From Notospermus geniculatus (taxonomy: Eukaryota > Nemertea > Pilidiophora > Heteronemertea > Lineidae), in NCBI GenBank assembly GCA_002633025.1, contig NMRB01000118.1, forward strand, positions 256,412 through 320,411: a DNA stretch of 64,000 nucleotides, given 5' to 3'. Both the position numbers and the translations under genes were made by a program. The notes beneath the pieces are model-generated. The model saw only the letters and a program-made list of their open reading frames with translations, was not told where the DNA came from and searched no databases. Below, in pieces: positions 31,004 through 41,444 of the stretch (position 1 is the stretch's first letter; each line of letters starts with the position of its first letter).

Positions 31004-31402
31004 AGGTTCTATTGTATCCTGAATATTGGTTTTTGTACTCTTGCGCCTTATTCCGTCAAACACAATAGTTTTTTTTTCACAGTGGGCACTGCTCTATTCA
31101 TTGGGAATGCTGATCCTTTGTATTGCGAGATTTTGACAATAGGGAATGCTCACAGTGAAAAAAGCCTAATAGGATAGGGCACTGATTTATGGGAAGGGGG
31201 GCACTGAATTAGGTTCTATTGTATCCTGAATATTGGTTTCTCTACTCTTGCGGCTTATTCCGTCAAACACAAAAGGTTTTTTTTTCACAGTGAGCACTGC
31301 TCTATTCATTGGGAATGCTGATCCTTTGTATTGCGAGATTTTGACAATAGGGAATGCTCACAGGGAAAAAAGCCTAATAGGTTAGGGCACTGATTTATGG
31401 GG
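31004..31402. repeat. 207-bp tandem duplication
   Basis: AGGTTCTATTGTATCCTGAA starts at 31004 and 31211. Each unit holds an internal inverted repeat around GCATTCCCAATG/ATTGGGAATGC with CAGTGNGCACTGCTC. Confidence 0.9.
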
Positions 31403-31642
31403 GTATTTATTTATTTATTTATTAAGGCGCCAGCGTGCTAACAGCACATTACGGCTGCCTGACAAATTTATACAAAATAATTGTACGATAGCGAAGTGAA
31501 AGGTGCAGATATACAGTAGGTGCAGATGTGGCTACGGTGCTACTACATCGAACAAAACTGACACTATACCATCAAAACTGAAATTTAACAAAAACTAACA
31601 TAAGAATACAATTAAGAGGTATTGAACAGCAGATATTAAATC
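31403..31642 (-). mobile_element. Probable LINE 3' tail with (TTTA)n
   Basis: A (TTTA)n run at about 31403-31427 precedes minus-strand non-coding sequence containing CAGCCGTAATGTGCTG. Tail and strand fit the LINE endonuclease fragment beyond the gap (33260-33600). The inference is one LINE broken by the palindrome between them. Confidence 0.4.
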
Positions 31643-32300
31643 ACGGGCAGCTGTACTTATGGTGGTATAACCCCTAAAATATATAAAAAGACAGGGCCGG
31701 TAACAAGAACTCACAAGTCAACTCGCTTCACCACTTCATGCACCTGCAGACACCCCAAAACACCGTTTTATTCCAATAAAAATGGCATCTTCTGGACCAA
31801 AAAACTCTGCTCTTTCCATTCAGGAACTAAAGAAACCTCGGGTGCCACCGATATATTGATAAATCCACCAAAACTGGAAGATTTCCTAAAGTCCATGACT
31901 CCATTACGCACCCGCCATCTTGCATGTCTTGTTTACAACCAAGTTGAATGCTGATATTGGAACAGCGCTCCTCATTGGCTGGATTCATAAACCTAAAATG
32001 CACTCAGCCAATGAGGAGTGCTGTTCTAATCGGCATTCGTCTTCGTTAAAAACATCATGGCGGGTGCGTAATGGACTCATGGACTTTAGAAATTCTTCCA
32101 CTTTCGGTGGATTTATCAATATATCGTTGGCACCCGAGGTTTCTTTAGTTCTTGAATGGAAAGAGCACAGTTTTTTGGTCCAGGGGAAGTCATTTTTATT
32201 GGAATAAAACGGTGTTTTGGGGTGTCTGCAGGTGCATGAAGTGGTGAAGCGAGTTGACTTGTGAGTTCTTGTTACCGGCCCTGTCTTTTTATATATTTTA
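31643..32300. repeat. Palindrome of the 5.1-kb dispersed repeat (copies B and C)
   Basis: 31643-31930 is the inverse of 32055-32300 and beyond into the gap. The centre near 31990 has CTCATTGGCTG and CAGCCAATGAG. Each arm equals the repeat at 5060-5316. Confidence 0.9.
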
Positions 32301-33259
32301 NNNNNNNNNNNNNNNNNNNNNNNNNNNNNNNNNNNNNNNNNNNNNNNNNNNNNNNNNNNNNNNNNNNNNNNNNNNNNNNNNNNNNNNNNNNNNNNNNNNN
32401 NNNNNNNNNNNNNNNNNNNNNNNNNNNNNNNNNNNNNNNNNNNNNNNNNNNNNNNNNNNNNNNNNNNNNNNNNNNNNNNNNNNNNNNNNNNNNNNNNNNN
32501 NNNNNNNNNNNNNNNNNNNNNNNNNNNNNNNNNNNNNNNNNNNNNNNNNNNNNNNNNNNNNNNNNNNNNNNNNNNNNNNNNNNNNNNNNNNNNNNNNNNN
32601 NNNNNNNNNNNNNNNNNNNNNNNNNNNNNNNNNNNNNNNNNNNNNNNNNNNNNNNNNNNNNNNNNNNNNNNNNNNNNNNNNNNNNNNNNNNNNNNNNNNN
32701 NNNNNNNNNNNNNNNNNNNNNNNNNNNNNNNNNNNNNNNNNNNNNNNNNNNNNNNNNNNNNNNNNNNNNNNNNNNNNNNNNNNNNNNNNNNNNNNNNNNN
32801 NNNNNNNNNNNNNNNNNNNNNNNNNNNNNNNNNNNNNNNNNNNNNNNNNNNNNNNNNNNNNNNNNNNNNNNNNNNNNNNNNNNNNNNNNNNNNNNNNNNN
32901 NNNNNNNNNNNNNNNNNNNNNNNNNNNNNNNNNNNNNNNNNNNNNNNNNNNNNNNNNNNNNNNNNNNNNNNNNNNNNNNNNNNNNNNNNNNNNNNNNNNN
33001 NNNNNNNNNNNNNNNNNNNNNNNNNNNNNNNNNNNNNNNNNNNNNNNNNNNNNNNNNNNNNNNNNNNNNNNNNNNNNNNNNNNNNNNNNNNNNNNNNNNN
33101 NNNNNNNNNNNNNNNNNNNNNNNNNNNNNNNNNNNNNNNNNNNNNNNNNNNNNNNNNNNNNNNNNNNNNNNNNNNNNNNNNNNNNNNNNNNNNNNNNNNN
33201 NNNNNNNNNNNNNNNNNNNNNNNNNNNNNNNNNNNNNNNNNNNNNNNNNNNNNNNNNNN
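32301..33259. other. Assembly gap (959 N)
   Basis: Unsequenced. The left flank is the arm of a palindrome and stops inside it, so the missing sequence should begin with the outer end of that arm. Confidence 1.
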
Positions 33260-33600
33260 CAGGGAACAGAAACCAAAAAAGCATTCACCTCTGCCCAATT
33301 AATATGTTTCAAGTCAAAATATTCCCTGACGAAACTGACATTACACGGTGAAGGTAAACTCAGTCTACCATAAATAATTGAATGGTCACATAAAGTACAT
33401 AAGGGAGGAAGGGTGCTCGCTTCAGTAAACAATTCGGGTAAGTCAGTTATTACCAAATCAAGTAAGGAAGCCGAATTGTTTACTATCCGCGTTGGTTCAG
33501 AGATCAGTTGTGATAACCCAAGCGATTCAACAAGGTTATTTAATTTTAAACCGAGAGGATTACTGCGGTCAGTAAAACCCCAATGACCAACTCGCGGGGT
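33260..33600 (-). pseudogene. CR1/L2-like LINE endonuclease fragment
   Basis: The minus strand reads a TDRSNPLGLKLNNL block, LISEPTRIVNSSASLLDLVI, ASTLPPLCTLCDHSIIYGRL and FDLKHINWAEVN. This is the end of the apurinic endonuclease domain of CR1/L2-type LINEs (SDHxxI motif with the catalytic His), running into the linker before the reverse transcriptase, which falls into the assembly gap. The endonuclease nicks target DNA to prime reverse transcription. There is a small insertion in the usual NSDHS motif (CTLCDHS). Upstream of about 33600 the coding sequence stops, so the copy is truncated on both sides. Confidence 0.7.
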
Positions 33601-33685
33601 ATGGGGGGGGGGGGCACTGAATTACGTTACACCGGTACCAGCGGGAAGCTAGGGTTATCCTGCCGAAACCACAGATTGCCGACAG

Positions 33686-33712
33686 AGAGAGAGAGAGAGA
33701 GAGAGAAATCCA
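33686..33712. repeat. (GA)n microsatellite
   Basis: About 13 GA units within the right inverted arm. The left arm has a shorter TCTC tract at about 30598-30608. Confidence 0.95.
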
Positions 33713-34140
33713 GTGAAACCAATGAAGACCGCTACCTTGTGAGGTGGTGGCGGTCTTAATTACTGTTCGTAAGCAGAGTATAGTTGATAGGAGTGCATTT
33801 AAATGAATGCTGGGTCCATTTCATTGGGTCTATTTTAGCTAACACCTTGGCAGAACAGTTAAATCGGTTATGTTTTGAAACAATTTGTGTCGTCTTAACT
33901 CGTTCAGACAGGCAGTCTTACAATGCGTACACCCAGTTTTGCAAATTCCCAATTTTTATAAGTGTTATCGCATATTACGGGTCAATTATTTGTCATATAC
34001 CTGTATTACAGTATCAGCTTCAACTATCTATGAGTTTAATTTGGGGTCGATGCCTATTTAGTAAGCTAAAATGTGTCGTCTGCTAGACAGGAAGCTCTTA
34101 TAATGCGTATCCACAGATTTGAGTCACCACACTGAACATG

Positions 34141-34824
34141 AAAAACAATTTTGATTTATTCAGCAGGTTTGTCTTGACTGGATCATCACTTGGTCAAAGT
34201 TCTTTACCTGTGCCCTACATGTAGGGTGTTCTTGCCCCGCCGGAGATATTGCAAACAGTAAACATGAACAAGTCGCCCATGGGCGATGCGCTCAGCTGAC
34301 AGGTTAATTTAGTTACCTGTAGGCTTCTTGAATTGAAGCCATGAAGGCATGCTCTAACCCGATGACTGTCCCAAATTAGCTTCAAATTCACAGCCATGAA
34401 TTTCATGACTTCAAGGCACACAAGTAAAATAGTCAGTGTTTCCCCAATGATATCATGAGCTCTAAGCATAAGGTGATGATATGAAAATCAACATCGCTCC
34501 AGGTAACAGGGTAAAGGTACTGGGTTGCCTGGATGCCCAGCCCCACTGGTTAGTGAGACCACAATACTGATTCATTTTGGCAAGGTCAAGGTTGAACATT
34601 TTTTTGTTAATCAATGCATGGATGCTCCAAGGGACTGTTCAATTATACCTATTTGAATGTTCTAAGTTCCGATTAGGCATTGAGAATGTTGTCACACATG
34701 AAAGTGTGAGTTGAAGTATGTTACCTTAACTGCGTCCTGAGAATCTCAGGTCATTTACGGTCGTACCCTCCCTCAATGCCCTGAGGACATCCACCCCATT
34801 TCAGTGGAGTAGAGGGCTATTCCC
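34141..34824. other. No gene recognised
   Basis: Nothing supported. Confidence 0.5.
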
Positions 34825-35124
34825 TCATGTGTACTCCCCATTGGTAATACACCAATAAACCATGCAGTGGAAACGCCACTTGATATATTGGGCACATATC
34901 GCGCCTAGTGCTACAACGTCTGCACATAGATCTGGTGTAACGAAGTACCGGATACCAGTTTCGTAGCACTGCATCTCATTCCATAATTTATGTACGCTGT
35001 CGAATGACAGCTGCCCCAAATTCAAGAACTGGGTCATACCTTCGTATTTTGAACCCACTGGCACGTACTCGTTATCTTGATAATCAGTGAGAATCAGTTT
35101 GACGCGAAGTTTATTCAGGAACAA
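34825..35124 (-). pseudogene. Possible kinase-like C-lobe fragment
   Basis: An open minus frame with VKLILTDYQDNEYVPVGSKY and EGMTQFLNL, then YFVTPDLCADVVALGAICAQ. The order, a TD dipeptide after a hydrophobic strand, then a PDL(C)-ADVVALG block resembling PE...DVxxLG, recalls the activation segment of diverged kinases, including secreted types of the PKDCC group. No HRD motif or glycine loop is present, and only about 100 codons are open, so the assignment is weak. It could equally be a chance frame. Confidence 0.25.
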
Positions 35125-35432
35125 TCAGAAATTCAGCGAGTGTGTCAGCGAATCGAGAAAATTTTACAGCTGCCATATTTGGGAATGACAAAGACGGGAT
35201 AGAAGCTTCGCTGTGATTGGCTGAATTCGGCGGAGTGAACAGCTCCGCTGGTTCCCGACTAAAATGGCATGGATGTCGCCAGGGTCTGAACCAAGCACGA
35301 GAAGGGGAGCGATTCTGAAGACCCTGGGTGCGAGGATGCCTTAGGTGATGAACGATCAGACAGGCTATAACAGCATGTTGAACTTATCAACTGATGAAAA
35401 GCATGGCGGCCACATTCAGTCCAGTCTCTGCG
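35125..35432. other. No gene recognised
   Basis: Contains an AAAATGGCATGG-type promoter-like stretch at about 35260, but no coding start was matched to it. Confidence 0.4.
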
Positions 35433-36363
35433 TTACCGTGGTGAATTCCTTGGCATAGATCCGTCTGCTCCTGCGTGAAATGTGGCTGATGGAATGGGTT
35501 CCTCGAAATCATCCCGTAGCTGCGATGAATTGCTAGTTTGGAGAATCTCGATTTCCTTGAATAGGGCTGTTCGTAGATCCGAAAGCGTCCAATCGTTGGA
35601 GCCATGCGATCGTATGAGCTGCTCGCGTGTACACTTGGGAAGCTTCTCTAGAATGAGTAGTACTAGAAGCTCCCCGTATCCTTCGTCGGATTTCCCTATA
35701 GATTTCAGTCCTCTGATGTAAGCTTCCAGTATATGGTAGAATGCCCTGATGTCATGCACGGATTTAGTAGGGCGTGGCAGGTCCCGCATAGCTCGCATGT
35801 AGGCATTAATTATATTGTGGCTCTGGCCGAAACGTTCCTCAAGTAGATCTCTTGCTTGCGTATATTTGAAAGGGAAAGGCCCTCGATGGCCTTGGCAGCT
35901 TCCCCAGTAACGTGAGACTTGAGATATTGAAAACGTTGGACGTCTTCGAGAGTAGCGTTGTTGTGAACGGCTGCATTAAAACTGTCTTTGGGCGAGGTCC
36001 ACTTCAAATAGTCGCCATAGAATTTTTCGATCGTGAGCTTGGGAAGACTGACGTTTTTTCCATGCGACGTTTTAAAGCTGGTGGTTGTGGTTGGCGGGGT
36101 TGCAACAGTCATTCCAGATTCATAGAAAGTTTGTAAATTGACCAACCTTTCAGTTATTCCAGGTTTTCCGTTTCGGTTGCTTCCAAAATGTTTTTATCGA
36201 GACCTGCCAGTACTTCCTTTTTCGTAACGATATTTTGAATGTTCGCGTGCAGCGTGCGTAGTTGATCCTCTGTTGCAGGATTGTTGGAACTGCCTTCTCC
36301 TTTTTCGAGGAGTTTGGTCATCTGACCCCTGTGGGCCCTTCGAGAGAGCTTTAGACGATCCAT
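35433..36363 (-). pseudogene. BEL/Pao Gag (DUF1759), three frames
   Basis: It starts at the ATG at 36363 (MDRLKLSRRAHRGQMTKLLE). After a shift near 36150, SLPKLTIEKFYGDYLKW, SPKDSFNAAVHNN and FQYLKSHVTGEAAKAIEGL follow: the DUF1759 capsid-like core. After a second shift near 35800, MRAMRDLPRPTKSVHDIRAF, IRGLKSIGKSDEGYGELLV and DWTLSDLRTALFKEIEIL complete it. Gag forms the retroelement particle. The CCHC knuckles and Pol are missing to the left. About 20 bases upstream of the ATG lies a candidate primer-binding site, so this is the true 5' end of a BEL element on the minus strand. Two shifts make it dead. Confidence 0.85.
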
Positions 36364-36379
36364 TTCTCAGCAGTGTTGT

Positions 36380-36404
36380 ATCCTGGTCATACGGCACCAC
36401 AATG
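36380..36404 (-). promoter_or_regulatory. Candidate LTR end and primer-binding site of the BEL element
   Basis: The minus strand reads CCTCCTTACA (LTR-like CA end), then TTGTGGTGCCGTATGACCAG, similar to the GGTGCCGTGACC leader seen after the 5' LTR of many BEL elements. The outer LTR start was not found. Confidence 0.5.
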
Positions 36405-36528
36405 TAAGGAGGGGGTTCGGAACAACACGATGTTTAGTGTATGAACGCTAAAGGCTAACTGAGTGTATTCAGGAGAAAATGTTACAATATGTGGGACATG
36501 CAAATGGGCCTATGACAGACAGGTTCAT

Positions 36529-37291
36529 CTACCAAATACGGAATCTCGACAAGTGGCGGGAATCCGTGACAATGTCAAGCTCTCCGATGGCAAGGAGGAA
36601 TTCCTTCTCATTGACATGTATTTCATCTCCTGAATCATATTCGTAGCAGTCATCGGAAACTTTGAGCGGATATTGTGGAATGTCAGCACGCGGATTACCA
36701 ACTGTCAACATGTATGACAGCGACGCATCAATAAGGTCACAAACCTTTTCCAATGCCGAGAGCGGTGGTAACCGTTTCCAGGGAGGGTTGAACGAACCCC
36801 CAGGTTGCTTGACGGTCAGCTGTCGTACCTCTTCAAAAGTTAGCTTTGACTGGTCCACATTCTTTGGACAGAACAGCTTTTTTACAAGAGCGACGTTCAT
36901 TGACTTTGAATAGTCCCTCTAGTTGTCCTGGAGATTCTATGATTGCTTTTACCCACTTGTCATGTGATGTTCAGACATTAAAGGATGGGTATTATTTTTT
37001 CAGCTGGCCCTACGGCAGAAGTTTCATCGGGGAAAAAAATAGTTTTTCCTTCGCTGAAGATGAAACCGTGATATCCCGGACACCACCTCCATCCTTGATA
37101 CACTTGATTTGCTTGTATCCCGGAATTTTCGATTTATCTCTGTAGTGCATCCAACCTAAGCGTATGTGGAAATCGCTGCGCTTGCTTCTCTTCTCCCGGA
37201 CTGTGACTTCCTTGCTGGTCTGGAAAATTGAGAGAATATAAAAATATACATGTATATTGCAACATGCTCCTCCGATGTGGAACTGAAGCAC
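36529..37291 (-). pseudogene. Fragments of an invertebrate multicopy family, possibly HECT-like N-terminal region
   Basis: Two minus-strand blocks. 37225-37030 reads EVTVREKRSKRSDFHIRLGW, MHYRDKSKIPGYKQIKC and GGGVRDITVSSSAKE, followed in another frame by a FFPDETS-like segment. 36900-36529 reads MNVALVKKLFCPKNVDQSKL and TVKQPGGSFNPPWKRLP, then an acidic tail. The LGW-HY...YKQ...GGG-RDI-V pattern is one I associate with the N-terminal part of transposon-amplified HECT-like proteins in fish and marine invertebrates. That link is from memory and not certain. The upstream edge at about 37225 looks like a splice acceptor region (CCAG). The BEL leader lies directly downstream, and may have inserted into this sequence. 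Confidence 0.35.
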
Positions 37292-37365
37292 GTGGAAAAC
37301 AGGAGCATGAAGAACGAAATGGCCAAGGCCATTGTTCCCACCTAATGCAGTTAGGGATTATTCCT

Positions 37366-37986
37366 ATTTGTTACCCATCACATCAAATCAGGTATTAATT
37401 CGCTCAAAATATGAACCAGAATGAACTAAAATAACTCCAGGAGATAAAAGAATAATTGTAATTGTTCATATTTTACAAAAAGCTGACAATAAGCCTGGGC
37501 CTAAGGTATTGAAATTGACACAACGTTAGATCTCAACCTGCGAAGTTCAGACTGACTTAATAGAGAGGATGCGCAGCTTTCAGACTCTGACTTCAATACC
37601 AGAATTGAATTGCAGTCCACTGAAGACATCCTTGATAAAACCGATTTGATATATGTTTGCAAATCGTAAAATGCCTTAACTTTAAGCAGAATAATTTTGA
37701 TTCGTAATCAGAAGTGCACATAAATCGCTAATATCATAGTCGTGTCTCAAGTCGTAATGACTTGGATTACGACTTCAAAATTCATTATTTATCCGCACTT
37801 CCGATTTATGAGGCCGAATTTTTCTGCCTTTAATTTATGGTGTTTGACGCATTGAAAACTTTTATCAAATCGTTTCTATCAAGCATGTCCATAGCGGACT
37901 GTAATTCGTTCTCGTAGTTGAAGTCGGAGTCGGAAAGTTGCGCATCCTCTCTATTACCTGACTTGATGTGATGGGTCACATATTTT
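37366..37986. mobile_element. Inverted-repeat element with inner arms
   Basis: Outer ends TTACCCATCACATCAAATCAGG (first part) and the inverse at 37962-37986. Inner arms TAATAGAGAGGATGCGCAGC at 37557 and the inverse ending 37965, extending over about 60 bp (GACTCTGACTTC/GAAGTCGGAGTC). A fragment of the same family lies at 53446-53512. Confidence 0.65.
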
Positions 37987-38069
37987 GCAGACGTTCCAAA
38001 AATTCGGCACCCATCTCTAAATTAAAATTTCAGGACAGCTCCAGATTTTGATATAAATAAAGGCTCATT

Positions 38070-38166
38070 CAATCTTCAAGTTTGAACTAACTCCGACTTC
38101 AATAGTGAACCCGGCCTAACTTCAATCTTCAAGCTTGAACCAGAACTTCAATCTTCAAGCTTGAAC
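38070..38166. repeat. Short tandem repeat (CAATCTTCAAGYTTGAAC, three units)
   Basis: Three near-identical units separated by short variable spacers. Each is itself partly palindromic (TTCAAGCTTGAA). Confidence 0.85.
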
Positions 38167-38290
38167 TAGCACTCTGTGGATGGTTATTCACGCAATAAAT
38201 GCGGTTGTGAAGAACGTAACGGACATACAGTAGGAAAATTCAATTCATGTGCTCTGTTGCCTTTCTGAATGTAATAATTAGCAAATTTCA

Positions 38291-38370
38291 GAATGAATAA
38301 AGTTCCAGGACAAGACTGTGTTGCTTTTCAGCATGAATAAAGTTTCAGGACAAGACTGTGTTGCTTTTCA
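38291..38370. repeat. 40-bp tandem duplication
   Basis: The unit ATGAATAAAGTTYCAGGACA to GTTGCTTTTC is present twice. Confidence 0.9.
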
Positions 38371-38680
38371 TACCAGGCTGACAAACGCGATGAGATTACA
38401 TACAGTGCAGCTGACACTGACTCGTATCCATCTGTACATCAGTGATTTTTCAAGGATTTAATGGATTATCTCTCAGAACATAGGCTATGGTAAGACTTTC
38501 ACTATATATGACACGGGTTCACCCATCGGCTGTGGGGGTGGAGGATTTCCTTTGTGGCCTCGTAGTTAAGTTAGCGCCTCGAGCCATGAGCGCCTTGAAC
38601 GCAATCATTACTTGGGTGGCACAGTGTGCACGATGATGTTTACCTTGAAGGAGCATGGTATGAGGAACCCGGACACTAAC
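38371..38680. other. No gene recognised
   Basis: Nothing supported. Confidence 0.5.
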
Positions 38681-39116
38681 GCTGAATCGGTTAATGTCGT
38701 CCTGGGTACACCTCATTATTACCCAGGGTAATCCTGGGTAACCCTTTTTGTTACCCAGGATCGTCCTTGGTACAAATAAGGTACCTTAATACCTTAATAC
38801 CCAGTTTTAAAATCCGCGCCATAGGATGGAATAGATTGCAAATACGATTGTAACATCGCAGTCTTTAACGCGAGTTGCCATTCTGACAGCTGCTGACAAT
38901 CACCACGTCAAAATGTACGTGTATAAATTCGTGGCGGGCTAGAATAAGACAGTACCGTACTCGAGCGCAAGTGGAAAATTGCGCGGATTTCAAACTGGGT
39001 AATGTTAAGGTACCTTATTTATACCCAGGATCGTCCTGGGTAACAAAAAGGATTACCCAGAATACCCAGGGTAATAATGAGGTGTACCCAGGACGACATT
39101 AACCGATTCAGCCACA
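38681..39116. mobile_element. 435-bp MITE with ~105-bp inverted ends
   Basis: Ends GCTGAATCGGTTAATGTCGT and the inverse. The arms are rich in TACCCAGG/CCTGGGTA. CACTAACG lies next to both ends, but two extra bases on the right blur the target duplication. Confidence 0.85.
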
Positions 39117-39639
39117 CTAACGTCACGACGCGGCGCTGCGAGCGTTTGTACCGAAGTCTCTGTTTTTCTAAGGTTATTTCCATTTATTTCTGGGGTGAAA
39201 ATAAACCATTTGTGTTGGTCGCGTAACAATAAAACTTACATCATCTTGTAGCAGGTGAAATTTTCTTTTAATCTCATTCCATTTTTTTAAAAACGAAGCA
39301 ATACAATGGCGATAAAGGCTACGTCTTTTGTGTCATTTTCCTGTAGAAAAATGTACAGGCAATTTTTTCATGACGCAACGTCAGCACCTAACATGACGTC
39401 AATGACACCTAAAATGACGTCAATGACGTCATTTCGGTACAAGCGCTCGCAGCGGGTTCCCCATTGCCCCTTTTCCCCGACAGCCGGCGCCACCGAGCTA
39501 CTCTCCAACCCAGGGACTAACTACGCTGTCGGCGAATTGACCGGATTTACGGCGTACATTTTGTAATGCATTTTTGTAGTTTGTCTTACTGCTGGTAGGT
39601 GGCTCCCTCTACGTCGGCAGTCAAATAACGCATTTGAAA
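39117..39639. other. No gene; CRE-like trio
   Basis: Other than the TGACGTCA sites listed separately, no feature recognised. Confidence 0.5.
39394..39431. promoter_or_regulatory. Three perfect CRE palindromes TGACGTCA
   Basis: Sites at 39394-39401, 39415-39422 and 39424-39431, spaced 21 and 9 bases start to start. They match the CREB/ATF consensus. No adjacent gene start was identified, so function is unknown; they may be part of a small repeat. Confidence 0.35.
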
Positions 39640-40190
39640 TCCAATACCGTGCTCCTTTAATTTTACATCAAGTGTAGAAATACTTTTTACAGTACTGATG
39701 GTATGCTTCGTTAATCCTTTTAATGTTGCCATTCAGCTCCCATATTCTGAGGCTTGAGCCCTTTGGAACAATGGATAAGTCCATCTCCAGAACAAATTTA
39801 ATATGAGTGAGTTCTGTTTTTCTGCATTTGCCGCACCATGAAAACACAATTATTGGGCGGCAATGGCCTCGAAGAGATTTAAATGTTGGTCAGTAGTTTA
39901 TCCTCAAGATCAGTGACCTCTATAGGCAAATCCAAATTGGTGAAAATGTCGAACCACGCCGCCAGGAAGTACTCGTCTTGTAGAAGTCTGTGTCTTGTTG
40001 ATGGACCACTTTTCCATATTTGTCAAAGGCTTCTTTGCAGAGGTAGGGAAACAGCGAAACATGTAACCTACAGAAAAAATAAAGCAGGCTGTCGCCCATT
40101 TTGAACAGGCCCTTAGTGGTCAGGCGATTCCAGATCCACTGTCAAAGCATGGATTTCCTCCTCCTTTACCCGTAGGTCCGCTCGCATACT
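39640..40190 (-). repeat. Retroelement-derived duplicated segment, copy 2
   Basis: Nearly identical to 23796-24370, with small deletions. It continues directly into the gypsy integrase N-terminus. Confidence 0.8.
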
Positions 40191-40322
40191 TGTTGGTATT
40201 ACCACGTGTTCACCACGTAATATAATAGCCTCGTAGATGGACAGTTCGTCACGAAGATGAAAGTAAGATGACAATTTCTCCGGTACCTGACCCGTGTCGT
40301 CAGGCCAGCCTTTGGCAATCAT
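40190..40322 (-). pseudogene. Ty3/gypsy integrase N-terminal fragment
   Basis: Minus frame: MIAKGWPDDTGQVPEKLSSY, FHLRDELSIYEAIILRGEHV, VIPTSMRADL. This is the segment between RNase H and the H2C2 zinc region in Ty3/gypsy Pol. Instead of continuing into the zinc region it passes into LRVKEEEIHALTVDLES, the peptide shared with 24369-24007. Both copies therefore descend from one rearranged element. The intact ILRG codons here correspond to the break at 25948. Confidence 0.75.
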
Positions 40323-40908
40323 GTGTATGAGGTCTTGTAATACCTGGGTACAGGTGTTGACTGGTGTTGTGGATGAGAAGTGGTGGCTGCTGAATGTTTT
40401 GTGTTGCCCTCCTGTGTTGTTGTGACAGTAGTTGAATTCGTGACGGTGGCCGCTTTGTTACTGTTGTTGCCTTCCTATGTTGTTGCGACAGTGTTGAATA
40501 ATTCGTGATGGTTGCCGCTGTGTTACTGTTGTTTCTCTCCTGTGTTGTTGCGACAGTGGTTGAATTCGTGATGGTGGCCGCTGTGTTACTGTTGTTGCCC
40601 TCCTGTGTTGTTGCGACCGTGGTTGAATTCGTGATGGTGGCCGCTGTGTTACTCTTGTTGCTCTCCCGTGTTGTTGCGACAGTGGTTGAATTTGTGATGG
40701 TGGCCGCTGCGTTACTGTTGTTGCTCTCCCGTGTTGTTGCGACAGTGGTTGAATTCGTGATGGTGGCCGCTGTGTTAGTGTTGTTGCTATCCTGTGTTGT
40801 TGTGACAGTGGTTGAATTCGTTTTGGTGGCCGTCGCTCCTCCATAGTACGATTTGATAACGAATTTGGTCATTCCATCATCAGACTCCACTTCCTCTTGC
40901 GAGGACAT
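40323..40908 (-). CDS. Minisatellite ORF: 21-residue Thr/Asn/Ser repeats
   Basis: The ATG at 40906-40908 opens MSSQEEVESDDGMTKFVIKS, a non-repetitive 25-residue head. About eight 63-bp units follow, encoding TNSTTVATTRESNNSNAAA-type repeats (starts at 40568, 40631, 40694 and 40757 on the plus strand are exactly 63 bp apart). Toward the end a unit of different length shifts the frame into an Arg/Pro/Gln-rich version. Because the unit is a multiple of three, several frames stay open and coding is not proved. The head, its position next to gypsy sequence and the frame-preserving unit length make a low-complexity Gag-like or secreted linker possible. No known domain. Confidence 0.35.
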
Positions 40909-41444
40909 TAGCAGGATATTTGTGTACAGCCGTGATGACCTTTCACCTTTTCCTCAGTTTGCGAAGTTTCTTCTTTGCGGTCGCAATACGGTTGTCTGAT
41001 TTCTGATAGAAGAGTCATAACATCACTGACTAGTAAGTGAAGCTCACAACAACTGGTGCCGCGTTCCCAGTGCATGGTTGATGCAGGCTTAATATTCTTT
41101 TCCAACGACTGGTGCCTGTCAAATCATGGCTCTTCATCCCTTTGGCCCATAAGCTAACTCGTGGTAGTCCTCGTGGGGTAGGCTAGCGACTGTTGGGGAT
41201 GACAAAACGTCTTGTAGTTCATGAAACACTTGACTGACGTGAAATCCGATGACAGGATAATGGAAAGTAGGCCTACAGTTCCGAAGGGCCACCATCATGA
41301 TGTTCAAGCGCATGAAGCACACCATATTGCATTGGGGGGGGGGGGNNNNCACGTAGCGTCAACGACAGGAACCAGTCGACGTATTAATCAAATCCGGTCC
41401 AATCAGAATCAACGTATCAACGATCGTAATGTTTGGTCCAATTA
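40909..41444. other. No gene; poly-G tract and 4-N gap
   Basis: A G-run (41334-41345) abuts four N (41346-41349), likely a sequencing stall. Confidence 0.7.

Larger units (their letters stand above)
29836..34140. mobile_element. Element with ~490-bp terminal inverted repeats, partly unsequenced
   Basis: The left arm (29836-30185 plus 30539-30640) is the inverse of the right arm (about 33650-34140). Both encode the same chance peptide QSYNAYxQFCKFPIFISVI and contain GTCGTCTGCTAGACAGGAAG. The interior holds a tandem duplication, LINE pieces, a palindrome and a 959-base gap. No transposase seen. It could be a non-autonomous element, or a local inversion duplication. Confidence 0.7.

Noticed and set aside
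31985-33456. Long ORFs of unknown residues across 32301-33259
   Set aside because: They span the N gap and only look open because N has no stop codons.
40360-40840. 63-bp repeats considered as a CRISPR-like array
   Set aside because: Units are contiguous without unique spacers, and the DNA is eukaryotic; it is a minisatellite.
40505-40846. Plus-strand Val/Leu-rich ORF resembling a membrane protein
   Set aside because: It is the antisense of the 63-bp minisatellite; any frame of this array is open.
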